Source of the DNA: an uncultured Aquimonas sp.
Lineage (GTDB): Bacteria > Pseudomonadota > Gammaproteobacteria > Xanthomonadales > Xanthomonadaceae
Assembly (NCBI RefSeq): GCF_937888285.1
Contig: NZ_CALART010000029.1
Coordinates: 1 to 64,000 of the forward strand
Direction of reading: 5' to 3'
Length of the DNA: 64,000 nucleotides
The notes beneath the pieces are model-generated. The model did no database searches and had not been told where the DNA came from. It saw only the letters and a program-made list of their open reading frames with translations. A program made the translations under genes and the position numbers. This document shows, one piece after another, positions 9,201 to 17,788 of the stretch. The number at the start of each line of letters is the position of its first letter. Position 1 is the stretch's first letter.

Positions 9201-12200
9201 CGCTGACATTGGCCAGCAGGCTGGCAGCGTTGGCGCTGCCGATGCTGATGCCGATATGGCGGTGCACGGCCACATTGGTGGGCGGCGTCACCGTCGGCGG
9301 GTCATTGACCGCATTCACCGTGATGCTGAAGTTGACCGTGGCCGAGGTGTCGACGCCGCCGTTGGCGGTGCCGCCGTTGTCCTGCAGCACGACGCTCAGG
9401 TTGGCCACGCCGTTGGCGTTCGCCGCCGGCAGGAAGCTCAGGTTGCCGGTGCTGGCATTGATGCCCGGCGAAGCCGCGAACAGGGTCGGGTTGTCATTGC
9501 TCAGCACGATGAAGTTCAGCACCTGGGTGATGCCCGGGTCGCCATCGTCGATCGCCGTCGCCCACGGGCTGTTGTAGGCGCCACTGTCCTCGTTGACGGT
9601 GACGTTGCCGCCGCTGACGAAGGTCGGCGCGTTGTTTACGAACAGCACTTCCAGGGTGAAGGTCTGAGCGGCGCTGGCGCTGACGCCGCCGTTGGCGGTG
9701 CCGCCGTTGTCGTTCAGCACCACGCTGATCGTGGCGACGCCGAAGCTGTCGGCGGCCGCCGCATAGGTCAGGGTTCCGGTGCTGGCATCGATCGCCGGCG
9801 GGGTGGTGAAGCTCAGGTTGCCGGTGCTGCCGGTGACGTTGACGCTGAAGTTCAGGGTCTGCGCGGCTTCATCGATCGGCCCCGCGCTGATCGCGGTGGC
9901 GAAACCCGGCACCGTCTGGGCGCCGGCGTTCTCGAACACGCTTGGTGCGGTGGCCGGGATGGTGAAGCTGGGCGCATCGTTGACCGCGGTGACTTCGATC
10001 ACCAGAGGCACGGCAGCGCTGGCGTCGACGCCGCCATTGCCGGTGCCGCCGTTGTCGCGCAGGACCACGCTGAAGCTCGCGCTGCCGTTGGTGTTGGCGG
10101 CCGGCGTGAAGCTGAGCACGCCGGTCGGGCTGATGCTGGGCGCGGTGGTGAAGGCCAAAGTGCCGGTGGTGGCGCCGGCGGTGAGCTCGAAGTTCACGAC
10201 CTGCGTGCCGCCGTCGTTGTCGTTGATGTCGGTGGCCCAGACCGCGCTGTAGGCGCCGCTGTCTTCGAGCACGGCCAGCGGGCTCGCGCCCGGGGTGAAG
10301 CTGGGCGCGTCATTGACATTGATCACTTCGAGGGTGAAGACCTGGGCGGCGCTGGTGTCGACGCCGCCGTTGGCGGTGCCGCCGTTGTCGCTCAGCACTA
10401 CGCTGACGGTGGCCACGCCGGCGGTGCCGTTCTGGGCGGCGAAGCTCAGGTTGCCGGTGGCGGGGTCGATGGACGGGGCGGCCGCGAAGGCCAGGTTGCC
10501 GGTGCTGCCGGTGACGTTCACCGCGAAGGACAGGGTCTGGCCCGCCTCGTTGGCAGGGCCGGCGCTGATCGCCGTGGCGAAGCCGGCCTGCACGGTCGGA
10601 CCATCGTCCTGGAAGACCGGGGCCGCCGCGGCCGGGATCACGAAGCTCGGCACATCGTTCACCGCGGTGACGTTCAGCACCAGCTCGACCGGCGCGCTCT
10701 GGTCGACGCCACCGTTGGCGGTGCCGCCGTCGTCGCGCAGGGCCACGCTGAGGGTGGCGCTGCCGTTGGCGTCCGGGGCCGGGGTGAAGCTCAGCACGCC
10801 GGTGGCGCTGAGCGCAGGCGCCGCCTGGAACAGGCCGGGGTTGGAGTTGGACAGGACGACGAAGCTCAGGGTCTGGATGCCGCCGTCGTTGTCGTTGAGG
10901 TTGGTGGCCCAGGCGGCGCTGTAGGCGCCGCTGTCCTCCAGCACGGCGATCGGGCTCGGGCCCGGCGTGAAGCTGGGGGCGTCGTTGACGTTGTTGACCT
11001 GGATGGTGAAGGTCTGGGCGGCGCTGGTGTCGACGCCGCCGTTGGCGGTGCCGCCGTTGTCGCTGAGCACCACGCTGACGGTGGCGGTGCCGCTGGTGCC
11101 GGCCTGGGGCGCGTAGGTCAGGGTGCCGTTCGGGGCGAGCGCCGGTGCTGCGGCGAAGGCCAGGTTGCCGGTGCTGCCGGTGACGTTGGCGGCGAAGCTC
11201 AGGGTCTGGCCGGCCTCATCGGCGGGGCCGGCGCTGATCGCGGTGGCGAAGGCGGCGACGGTCTGCGCACCGGCTCCCTCAAGCACCGGCGGCGCGGTGG
11301 CCGGGATCACGAAGCTCGGCACATCGTTCACCGCGGTGACGTTCAGCACCAGCTCGACCGGCGCGCTCTGGTCGACGCCACCGTTGGCGGTGCCGCCGTC
11401 GTCGCGCAGGGCCACGCTGAGGGTGGCGCTGCCGTTGGCGTCCGGGGCCGGGGTGAAGCTCAGCACGCCGGTGGCGCTGAGCGCAGGCGCCGCCTGGAAC
11501 AGGCCGGGGTTGGAGTTGGACAGGACGACGAAGCTCAGGGTCTGGATGCCGCCGTCGTTGTCGTTGAGGTTGGTGGCCCAGGCGGCGCTGTAGGCGCCGC
11601 TGTCCTCCAGCACGGCGATCGGGCTCGGGCCCGGCGTGAAGCTGGGGGCGTCGTTGACGTTGTTGACCTGGATGGTGAAGGTCTGGGCGGCGCTGGTGTC
11701 GACGCCGCCGTTGGCGGTGCCGCCGTTGTCGCTGAGCACCACGCTGACGGTGGCGGTGCCGCTGGTGCCGGCCTGGGGCGCGTAGGTCAGGGTGCCGTTC
11801 GGGGCGAGCGCCGGTGCTGCGGCGAAGGCCAGGTTGCCGGTGCTGCCGGTGACGTTGGCGGCGAAGCTCAGGGTCTGGCCGGCCTCATCGGCGGGGCCGG
11901 CGCTGATCGCGGTGGCGAAGGCGGCGACGGTCTGCGCACCGGCTCCCTCAAGCACCGGCGGCGCGGTGGCCGGGATCACGAAGCTCGGCACATCGTTCAC
12001 CGGCGTCACGGTGATCGTGAAGTTCGCCGGCGGCGATACGTCGACGCCACCGTTGGCGGTACCGCCGTTGTCGCGCAGGCGCACGCTCAGGTTGGCGCTG
12101 CCGTTGGCGTCGGCGGCGAGGGTGAAGCTGAGCACGCCGGTGGCGCTGATGGCCGGGGCCACCGCGAACAGACCGGGGTTGGAGTTGGCGGTGAACTCGA

Positions 12201-13755
12201 AGGTGAGTGTCTGCGTACCGCTGTCGCCGTCGCTGATCGCCGTGGCCCAGCTCTGCGAGTACGGCGCGCTGTCCTCCAGCACGGTGACCGGGCTGGGGCC
12301 GGGGGTGAAGCTCGGCGCATCGTTGACGTCATTGACCGTGATGGTCATGGTCGCCGTCGCATTCAGCGAGGGCGCGCCGCCGTCGCTGACCTGGACCTGC
12401 AGGGTGTAGGGCGAGGCGGCGATGCTCAGGGCGGCCGCGTTGGCGACGGTGATCTGGCCGCTGCCGGCATTGATCGCGAACACGGTCTGGCCGCTGCCGC
12501 CGACGATGCTGTAGCTCAGCTGGCCGTTGGCGCCGGCATCGGCGTCAGTTGCGACCACGCTGCCGACCACGTCGCCGTTGGCGGCGCTTTCGAACACCGA
12601 GAACGCCTGTGCCGCGATCTGCGGGGCCTCATTGAGGTCCTGCACCGTGACCGTGACCTGGCGGTTGAGGCTGAAGCCGGGCGCGCCCTGCAGGCTGACC
12701 GTGACGTCGAGGGTGAAGCTCGGCCGCGTTTCGAAATCCAGCTGGCTGCTGTCGGCGACGCGGATCTCGCCGGTGGCGTTGTCGACGCTGAAGCCGGCGC
12801 TCGGGGTCTGCGCGTTCAGGGTGAAGCGCAGCAGGGTGGAGAGCCCGCCCGGGGCGGCATTGATGCTGCCGACCAGGGTGTTGTTCGGGGCGTTTTCGTT
12901 GACGTTGAAGCTGGTGTTGAGGAAGGGCGGCACCAGCACCGGCAGGCGCATTTCGGTGACGTCGAAGCGGAAGAACACGCGGCCGGCCTCGCGCGCGGCG
13001 AACACGCCGCGCAGGTCGACCTGCGGTTCCGGCTGGGTGGTGTCACCGGCCGGATCGGTCAGCAGGGCTGCCACGTCCCAGTCGCCGATCTCGCCGTCGA
13101 GCAGATAGCCGGCGGCCCAGGCGATACCGGCGCTGGACAGGGTGCCGACCATCAGCGCGGCGAGCATCAGGCCGGGGTGGCGTCGAAGCGTCCAGGCGGC
13201 GGCGACGCCCAGCGCCAGGCAGAGCAGGATCAGCGACCACGCGCCGGCGGCCGGGATCACGGCCGGTCGCGGCAGTGCCGGCGGCAGCGGCGGCACGCCC
13301 ACGCCCACTGCGAGCACCGGGCCGGCGGCATCCGCCGCGCCCAGCAGTGGGCTGCTGGCGAGGAAGGTCAGGTTCCAGTCGCTGGCGATGTCCTCGCCGA
13401 GCAGGGCGCGCTCGAAGCCTAGCTCGACCACATCGCTGGGGCCGGGGCCGCGGTCGGCGCCGACCGGGTGACCGGCGGGGAGGCTCTGCGCTGCCCCGAA
13501 GCTGCCGCCTGAGCACAGCCGCAGCGCCTGGGTCTGCACCAGCAGGGGCTCGAAGCTGACGTCGGCGTCGAGACGCGCGTCGATGCCCGCTGCGGTGCCG
13601 TTCGGCGTGACAACGCTGCAGCCGGTGGCGGCGTCGTTGTCGCTGTCGATCAGCACGGAGTAGGTATAGGCCTGCGCGGCCAGAGGTGCGGCGCCCAGCG
13701 CGATCAGCGTGGACAGCAGCACGCGGCGCGCGGCGCCGGCGAATCGGATCTTCAT
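6208..13755 (-). CDS. giant secreted cadherin-like / beta-helix repeat protein
   Basis: This 2515-residue protein opens with a Sec signal peptide (residues 1-29). At 167-192 lies a segment that looks like an IPTL-type sorting signal (IPAAGAW..LILL..RR), followed by a second hydrophobic stretch at about 195-214. Two cadherin-like domains follow (from about 283), then about nine modules of roughly 111 residues. These alternate two subtypes, one opening PSFTPGPSP..VLEDS and one PSFVIPATAP, each ending near DNGGTANGGVD and a V-NDxPSF linker. Near residue 1596, WFVDDDAPAGGDGTLA opens an Asn/Gly-rich right-handed beta-helix to the end. Such proteins are surface or secreted adhesins or carbohydrate-binding proteins; the ligand is unknown. 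The ATG at 13755 is set by the signal peptide and an upstream GGGGAA. Confidence 0.88.
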   Translation of the reverse strand: MKIRFAGAARRVLLSTLIALGAAPLAAQAYTYSVLIDSDNDAATGCSVVTPNGTAAGIDARLDADVSFEPLLVQTQALRLCSGGSFGAAQSLPAGHPVGADRGPGPSDVVELGFERALLGEDIASDWNLTFLASSPLLGAADAAGPVLAVGVGVPPLPPALPRPAVIPAAGAWSLILLCLALGVAAAWTLRRHPGLMLAALMVGTLSSAGIAWAAGYLLDGEIGDWDVAALLTDPAGDTTQPEPQVDLRGVFAAREAGRVFFRFDVTEMRLPVLVPPFLNTSFNVNENAPNNTLVGSINAAPGGLSTLLRFTLNAQTPSAGFSVDNATGEIRVADSSQLDFETRPSFTLDVTVSLQGAPGFSLNRQVTVTVQDLNEAPQIAAQAFSVFESAANGDVVGSVVATDADAGANGQLSYSIVGGSGQTVFAINAGSGQITVANAAALSIAASPYTLQVQVSDGGAPSLNATATMTITVNDVNDAPSFTPGPSPVTVLEDSAPYSQSWATAISDGDSGTQTLTFEFTANSNPGLFAVAPAISATGVLSFTLAADANGSANLSVRLRDNGGTANGGVDVSPPANFTITVTPVNDVPSFVIPATAPPVLEGAGAQTVAAFATAISAGPADEAGQTLSFAANVTGSTGNLAFAAAPALAPNGTLTYAPQAGTSGTATVSVVLSDNGGTANGGVDTSAAQTFTIQVNNVNDAPSFTPGPSPIAVLEDSGAYSAAWATNLNDNDGGIQTLSFVVLSNSNPGLFQAAPALSATGVLSFTPAPDANGSATLSVALRDDGGTANGGVDQSAPVELVLNVTAVNDVPSFVIPATAPPVLEGAGAQTVAAFATAISAGPADEAGQTLSFAANVTGSTGNLAFAAAPALAPNGTLTYAPQAGTSGTATVSVVLSDNGGTANGGVDTSAAQTFTIQVNNVNDAPSFTPGPSPIAVLEDSGAYSAAWATNLNDNDGGIQTLSFVVLSNSNPGLFQAAPALSATGVLSFTPAPDANGSATLSVALRDDGGTANGGVDQSAPVELVLNVTAVNDVPSFVIPAAAAPVFQDDGPTVQAGFATAISAGPANEAGQTLSFAVNVTGSTGNLAFAAAPSIDPATGNLSFAAQNGTAGVATVSVVLSDNGGTANGGVDTSAAQVFTLEVINVNDAPSFTPGASPLAVLEDSGAYSAVWATDINDNDGGTQVVNFELTAGATTGTLAFTTAPSISPTGVLSFTPAANTNGSASFSVVLRDNGGTGNGGVDASAAVPLVIEVTAVNDAPSFTIPATAPSVFENAGAQTVPGFATAISAGPIDEAAQTLNFSVNVTGSTGNLSFTTPPAIDASTGTLTYAAAADSFGVATISVVLNDNGGTANGGVSASAAQTFTLEVLFVNNAPTFVSGGNVTVNEDSGAYNSPWATAIDDGDPGITQVLNFIVLSNDNPTLFAASPGINASTGNLSFLPAANANGVANLSVVLQDNGGTANGGVDTSATVNFSITVNAVNDPPTVTPPTNVAVHRHIGISIGSANAASLLANVSDIDGAGGAPFSVTVQSNAPTAQGGRVSTAADGSWSYAPPASETSTADSFSFQVCDSGVPAPPACTTATATVALSGEAIWFVDDDAPAGGDGTLARPFQTLAAAVTAASPNTKIFKFSGAYIGGVTLKNGQQLIGQGVAGAFDTVFGISPPATAVARPALAGARPVLTTSVAATHAITLGSGNTVRGIEIGNTTGAALLGANVGALVLGENRIVGSGQALDLANGTVTEVGGNAFTEVSSSSGAQNVRLSAIAGTLNLGTGALSGATGTAFQVSTGTATVNYAGSIEKASAGRLIDIEGAASANLTLSGNLNCSALCGSGAGNQGLRVSGRTGGTITFSGASKVFTGTGTNPAVQLLNNPGATIAITVNAELGTNANRLAGTAVAASGGGTLILNGGVSIFTAAARSLQVSGMTLSGSMTGTINSEGALGAGTPAIDIQNSASPAGLSFGQQLIIDHDDAGESGGGINLANNTGTYAFSNVTRITSANTAALRASSAGTLTLGNVAAGALVNNGGIAVEVQNTTIGAAGINAVSVQSLGGAHGILLNNTGSSGALTVTGNGGTCSDSASCTGGFIANTSSHGVQLTNTVAPSITRMRIQNTGGNGVNGTEVNGFTFANGSIDGTGASIANNSANIAFNTTTNGNERNIYGAVSITNSSLTNSRHHGIELFNFNGTLSSVTISGNTLTSSTSSATSQGWGIGLIGFGSGSTVANVTAASITNNVITNFPGGGGIQVQGGNANAAGPVGTMGTAGHATNIINITGNRIAGASAANRIGAEGIVALVNGRGQGNFNISNNGTVANPITNVTGTGISNSAFGQANVTSLIENNVIVANNTLASQGIGGGLGNTFGVSDAPQMTVTVRNNTISQTDGNGILLVSRDTNGTLRARVQNNTVAAPLSGARQGIRIDSGNGGTGENDTVCLDISGNSSAPTAGFPAALGIGLRKQGNVAGQFTFGVVGMAATASPGVETYVNGLNPAGGGTLLISGTSGFSNCTIP
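10631..11968 (-). repeat. perfect 669-bp tandem duplication within the giant gene
   Basis: Bases 10631-11299 and 11300-11968 appear identical throughout, and a further 33 bases after the second unit also match. Each unit encodes 223 residues, exactly one pair of the two alternating module types. Other module pairs in the same protein are clearly diverged, so this duplication is recent or is kept uniform by gene conversion. Confidence 0.9.
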
Positions 13756-13965
13756 GTGGTTTCCCCGTGGTGTAGCGCGACCTGCCCGCTCGCGATGCGG
13801 ACAAACAGTCGATGCGGTCACAGTGTCCGCTTATCCAGCAAGCGAGAAAAGCCCCGGAAGTCCTTCATTTGGCTGTGAATGCCTGCGCGCTGCAGGAAAT
13901 CGGGCGGCGGGCCTGTCAGATCTGACAGGTCAGGTGCTCCGGCATACGGTCCTGAGACGCTGGCT

Positions 13966-16900
13966 TCAGTCGACCTGCGAGCGCAGGAAGCGCGCCATCG
14001 AGGGCGGCGGCTTGGGGCCTTCAAGCTCGCGCGCGATGTCGACGTAGCCGCGGGTTAGCGCGACTTCCGCGGCGCTGCGCGCCAGGCTGTCGCGCAGCGC
14101 GGGCTCGGCGCCGGCGCGCAGAAGGCGCTGCACCAGCGGCAGCAGGCCGTGCTGGGCGGCCCAGTGCAACGCCGAGAAGCCGCGCTGATCCTGGGCGTCG
14201 GGGGCGGCGCCGAGTTCCAGCAGGGCTTCGAGCTGGGGCAGCAGCGCCTCCGCCTGCAGCGGCGTGCCCGGCAGCTCGGCGGCGCCCAGCAGCAGCAGCA
14301 GCGGCGTCTCGCCCATGGCATTGGCCTGCGCGAGCTGCGGGCTGTTCGGCGACAGCGCATGCCACAGCGCCAGCGCGGGCTTGGCATCGGTGCTGCGGCA
14401 GCCGAAGCGCGCGGCATGGTGCAAGGCCGTGTTGCCCTCTGCGTCGACCGCCGCGCGCTCGGCGCCATGCGCCAGCAGCAGGTGCACGCACCGGCTCTGT
14501 CCCAGCGCCGCCGCCAGCATCAGCGGCCGCAGGGCGCCGGGCAGGGTCTGTTCGACGTGGGCGCCGCCGGCGAGCAGCAGTTCGACTGCTGCGGCATGCC
14601 CTTGGCTGATCGCGGCGGTCAGGGCGGTCATGCCGCTGTCGGCCGCGATCGCTGGGTCGAGGCCGGCCTTCAGCAGCACCGCGACGACCTCGGCGTGGCC
14701 GCTGCCGGCGGCGCGCAGCAGGGCGCTGCAGCCACGGGCATCGCGAACGCCGGCGTCGAAGCCCAGTTCGAGCAGGCAGCCGCAGGCGACGGCGTCGCCG
14801 GCGACCGCCGCGGCGATCAGGTCGACATCGCGCAGGGCGCGTCCCGGGTGTGGCCAGCGCGGCCAGTCCAGCCAGCGCAGCAGGGCGGCATTGCCTGCGT
14901 GCATGGCCTGGCCCAGCGGACACTGGCCGTCGGGTCCGCGCCGGTGCGGACTGGCGCCGGCACGCAGCAGGGCCTTGAGGCAGTCGAGGTCGGCGCGCTG
15001 CGCGGCCGTGGCCAGCGCGGACTGGCCGGTGCGGCTGCTGGCTTCGGGGTCGGCGCCCATGGCCAGCAGGCGCGCGAGCAGACGCGCCCAGCCCAGCTGC
15101 ACGGCCAGCAGCAGGGGCGCATCGCCCTCGTCGGCGCCGAAAGGATCGGCGCCGGCTTCCAGCAGCCGCAGCGCGCGGGCTTCGTCCTCGCCGGGCTTCA
15201 GACGCGCACCGAGACAGGCGCGCAGGTACTGCGCAAGTCCGCCGCTGCCGGCCGGGCTGACCCCGAGCTCGAGCAGGGCGTCGAGCGCCTGCGGTGCAAT
15301 CGCGGCGCGATCCAGCGCGATCGGCAGCAGGCGCTCGCGGCTGTGTGCACCGCTGGCGGGCAGGCCGGCGGCCAGTGCCGCCAGCGCGGCGCGCGGCTGC
15401 TGTGCGGCAAGGGTGTCGAACAGTTCGCAGAGCAGATCGGCAGGCGGGCGCAGCTCGCGAAGCAGGGCCGGCACCAGGTCGACGCGACCGCGGCGCAGCG
15501 CGCGCGCGAGGCGCTCGCCCATCTCGATGCGCTCGGCCTCGTCGACACCGTCGAGGACCGTCGGCGCGTCGTCGACGGCCGCCGGCAGCGGGTGGTCGGG
15601 GTCCATGCGGCCCACCAGGTCCCAGCGCTGCGCGCCGCGCGCCAGATCCAGGGCGCTCTGGCCGTTGGCGCAGACCTGTTCGCAGCGCGCGCCCATCTGC
15701 AGCAGCCGGGTGACGACCTCGGCGTCGGCACGCGCCGAGCCGCAGGCGATGTGCAGGGCGCTGCGCCCGCCGGCGTCGAGCGCGTCGACCGGCGGCGACT
15801 TGCGGCGCAGGGCTTCGATGACCGCGACCGAACCGGCGCGCGCCGCTTCCATCAGCGGCGTGACACCGTGCTCGTCGGCGCGCGCGGCATCGGCGCCGGC
15901 ACGCAGCAGGACAGTGGCGATCGCCGCGTTGCCGGCGAGGCAGGCCTCCAGCAGCGCACTGCGCCCCAGCCGGCCGCGCGCGTCGACCTTGGCCTTGTGC
16001 CGCAGCAGCAGCTCGACCCCGGCCGGATCGTCATCGCCGGCAGCGGCGGCCAGCAGGGCCGGCTGACCGCCATCCGGTTCGCAGCGCGCATGCCGCTCCA
16101 GCAGGAAGCGCGCAAGCCGCCAGCTGCCGGCGGCACAGGCCTCGAAAAGGGGACTGCGACCACCGCGGTCGAGGGCGTTGATGTCGGCGCCGGCATCCAG
16201 CAGCTGCGCGGCCACTTCGGGATCGCTGCTGCGCGCGGCGAAGTGCAGCGGGCTGCGGCCGTCGGTGTCGACGATGCGCGGATCGGCGCCGTTGGCCAGC
16301 AGCATGGCGACCGCATCAGGTCGGCCGTGGTAGCTGTCGCGGGTGGCCGCCAGCAGCGGCGTCAGGCCGGCGCGCGCCGCATTCAGATCGACCCCGCGCA
16401 GGATCAGCGCGCGCAGCAGGCGCAGGTCCGACAGCAGGGTCGCGAGCACCGCCAGGTCGCGCTGGTCGCGGCCCTCCGGAGGCTCGGGCGCGGCGGTGGC
16501 GCGATCGCAGTCGGCGAGCAGTGCGAGCGCGCGCTCGACGTCGCCCCGTCGTGCGGCTGCGAACAGCTGTGCGCGCGGATCCTCCGTCGCTGACGGCTCG
16601 GAAAGTCCGGCTGCGGGCTCGACCGTAGCGCTCGCCGGCGGCGCTGGCGCAGCGCTGGCCTGCACCGGCGCCTCGCCCTCGGCAAGCACGCAGGACTGCA
16701 CCCGGCGCGCCAGGACGAGTGCGCACAGTGGCGCCAGCAGCAGACCGTGTGCGGCGATCGCCAGCACCAGCAGCGGCGACCCACGGGCGCCGTCCGCGGC
16801 AAGGGCGACGAGTGCCGGGGCCAGCATCAGCAGCACGCACAGTGCGCCGAGCGTGGCGTCGAGGAACTCCACCTGGCCGCGCTCGAACAGACGCCGGCTG

Positions 16901-17364
16901 TGCAGACGCGCGCGCGCCAGGTGCTGGCCCAGGCTGCGGCGGGTGATCGGTTCGGGCAGGAACAGCAGCACCGGATCGGTGAACACCCGGCTGACCAGCA
17001 GACCGGCCGCGGCGACGCCCGCACACAGCAGCAGCACCGCGCGCAGCGCGCCGGATTCGAGCAGCCCGGCAAACGGCCAGGCGATCAGCGGCACGCCGAC
17101 CAGCAGGGCGATCAACAGCAGCAGGCCGGCCCCCAGCAGGCCACGCGAAAGTGCCGGCGTCGCCCGCGGCACCGGCAGGCGGGCGCTGGCGAGCACCGCA
17201 CCGGCCAACTGCAGCCCGAATGCGGCCGCCAGCAGCGGCAGGCCCCACAGGCGGTCGGGAGCGATACCAGCGAGCGCGTGTGCGGCGATCAGCAGCGGCG
17301 CCGACAGCGCGGTGGCCAGCGGCAGCGCCGCCGGGGATGCCCGCACCGGGGTCTCAGCCGCCAT
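13966..17364 (-). CDS. membrane-anchored ankyrin-repeat protein
   Basis: The first 240 or so residues of this 1132-residue protein are strongly hydrophobic with several predicted transmembrane helices (for example GLLGAGLLLLIALLVGVPLI and VLLLCAGVAAAGLLVS). From about residue 265 to the end it is packed with some twenty ankyrin repeats showing the GxTPL-xAA-GH-xVVxxLLxxGAD pattern, e.g. DGRSPLHFAARSSDPEVAAQ and GFSALHWAAQHGLLPLVQRL. Ankyrins mediate protein-protein contacts; which face of the membrane they occupy, and the partner, are unknown. The ATG at 17364 overlaps the end of the YcgL gene by 11 bases, so translation is probably coupled. A 210-base gap separates it from the giant gene. 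Confidence 0.88.
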   Translation of the reverse strand: MAAETPVRASPAALPLATALSAPLLIAAHALAGIAPDRLWGLPLLAAAFGLQLAGAVLASARLPVPRATPALSRGLLGAGLLLLIALLVGVPLIAWPFAGLLESGALRAVLLLCAGVAAAGLLVSRVFTDPVLLFLPEPITRRSLGQHLARARLHSRRLFERGQVEFLDATLGALCVLLMLAPALVALAADGARGSPLLVLAIAAHGLLLAPLCALVLARRVQSCVLAEGEAPVQASAAPAPPASATVEPAAGLSEPSATEDPRAQLFAAARRGDVERALALLADCDRATAAPEPPEGRDQRDLAVLATLLSDLRLLRALILRGVDLNAARAGLTPLLAATRDSYHGRPDAVAMLLANGADPRIVDTDGRSPLHFAARSSDPEVAAQLLDAGADINALDRGGRSPLFEACAAGSWRLARFLLERHARCEPDGGQPALLAAAAGDDDPAGVELLLRHKAKVDARGRLGRSALLEACLAGNAAIATVLLRAGADAARADEHGVTPLMEAARAGSVAVIEALRRKSPPVDALDAGGRSALHIACGSARADAEVVTRLLQMGARCEQVCANGQSALDLARGAQRWDLVGRMDPDHPLPAAVDDAPTVLDGVDEAERIEMGERLARALRRGRVDLVPALLRELRPPADLLCELFDTLAAQQPRAALAALAAGLPASGAHSRERLLPIALDRAAIAPQALDALLELGVSPAGSGGLAQYLRACLGARLKPGEDEARALRLLEAGADPFGADEGDAPLLLAVQLGWARLLARLLAMGADPEASSRTGQSALATAAQRADLDCLKALLRAGASPHRRGPDGQCPLGQAMHAGNAALLRWLDWPRWPHPGRALRDVDLIAAAVAGDAVACGCLLELGFDAGVRDARGCSALLRAAGSGHAEVVAVLLKAGLDPAIAADSGMTALTAAISQGHAAAVELLLAGGAHVEQTLPGALRPLMLAAALGQSRCVHLLLAHGAERAAVDAEGNTALHHAARFGCRSTDAKPALALWHALSPNSPQLAQANAMGETPLLLLLGAAELPGTPLQAEALLPQLEALLELGAAPDAQDQRGFSALHWAAQHGLLPLVQRLLRAGAEPALRDSLARSAAEVALTRGYVDIARELEGPKPPPSMARFLRSQVD

Positions 17365-17635
17365 GCGCGGGCATCATGTCCGGCAGGCTGTGGCTTGGCG
17401 GCGGCAGCTGCACGTGGAAGCCGCGCTCGCGCAGGTTGGCGCGCACCACCGCGGCGTCCTCGCGGGCCAGCCGGCGATCTTCGGTGAGTTCGAAGCTGAG
17501 CGCCGCCACCAGCGGCAGCAGACCTTCGCGCAGGGTCTCGGGCAGCAGTTCGAAGGCGCCCTCTTCGCGCAGGTAGACGTAGGTGTCGGCGCGCTTCTCG
17601 CTGCGGTAGACGTAGCAACGCATGGGCGTGGGCAT
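17354..17635 (-). CDS. YcgL domain-containing protein
   Basis: This 93-residue cytosolic protein matches the YcgL family: CYVYRSEKRADTYVYLRE, then LLPETLREG and the C-terminal DAAVVRANLRERGFHVQLPP. The family is widespread in gammaproteobacteria and has a compact alpha/beta fold, with no confirmed function. The start is either ATG 17635 (MPTPMRCYV) or ATG 17623 (MRCYV). I give the longer form, though the family usually starts with the M-x-CYVYRS form. It overlaps the ankyrin gene and is divergent from trmL across about 150 bases. Confidence 0.88.
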   Translation of the reverse strand: MPTPMRCYVYRSEKRADTYVYLREEGAFELLPETLREGLLPLVAALSFELTEDRRLAREDAAVVRANLRERGFHVQLPPPSHSLPDMMPAHGG

Positions 17636-17788
17636 CAGTGGCTGTGCGGGGAATGCGCGAAGGATAGCGCTGCGGGGGGACGTGCGGCGGCCCTGCGCGG
17701 GATCGGCGTGCCGGCCCGGCCGCGGCTGCCGCCACAATGCGCCCCTTTGCGCGCCACGCGCGCCCGCCCCCGGCCCGGAGCCTTCACC

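Noticed and set aside
10631..12001. CRISPR-like periodicity in the giant gene
   Set aside because: The period is 669 bp (or about 333 bp per module), the units are coding, and no short repeats with unique spacers are present.
6178..13422. A 2414-codon open frame on the plus strand, antisense to the giant gene
   Set aside because: Its translation is dominated by Gly, Ala, Arg, Val, Asp and His in the pattern produced by reading GC-rich repeat codons backwards. There is no signal peptide or domain, and its periodicity mirrors the modules of the real gene.
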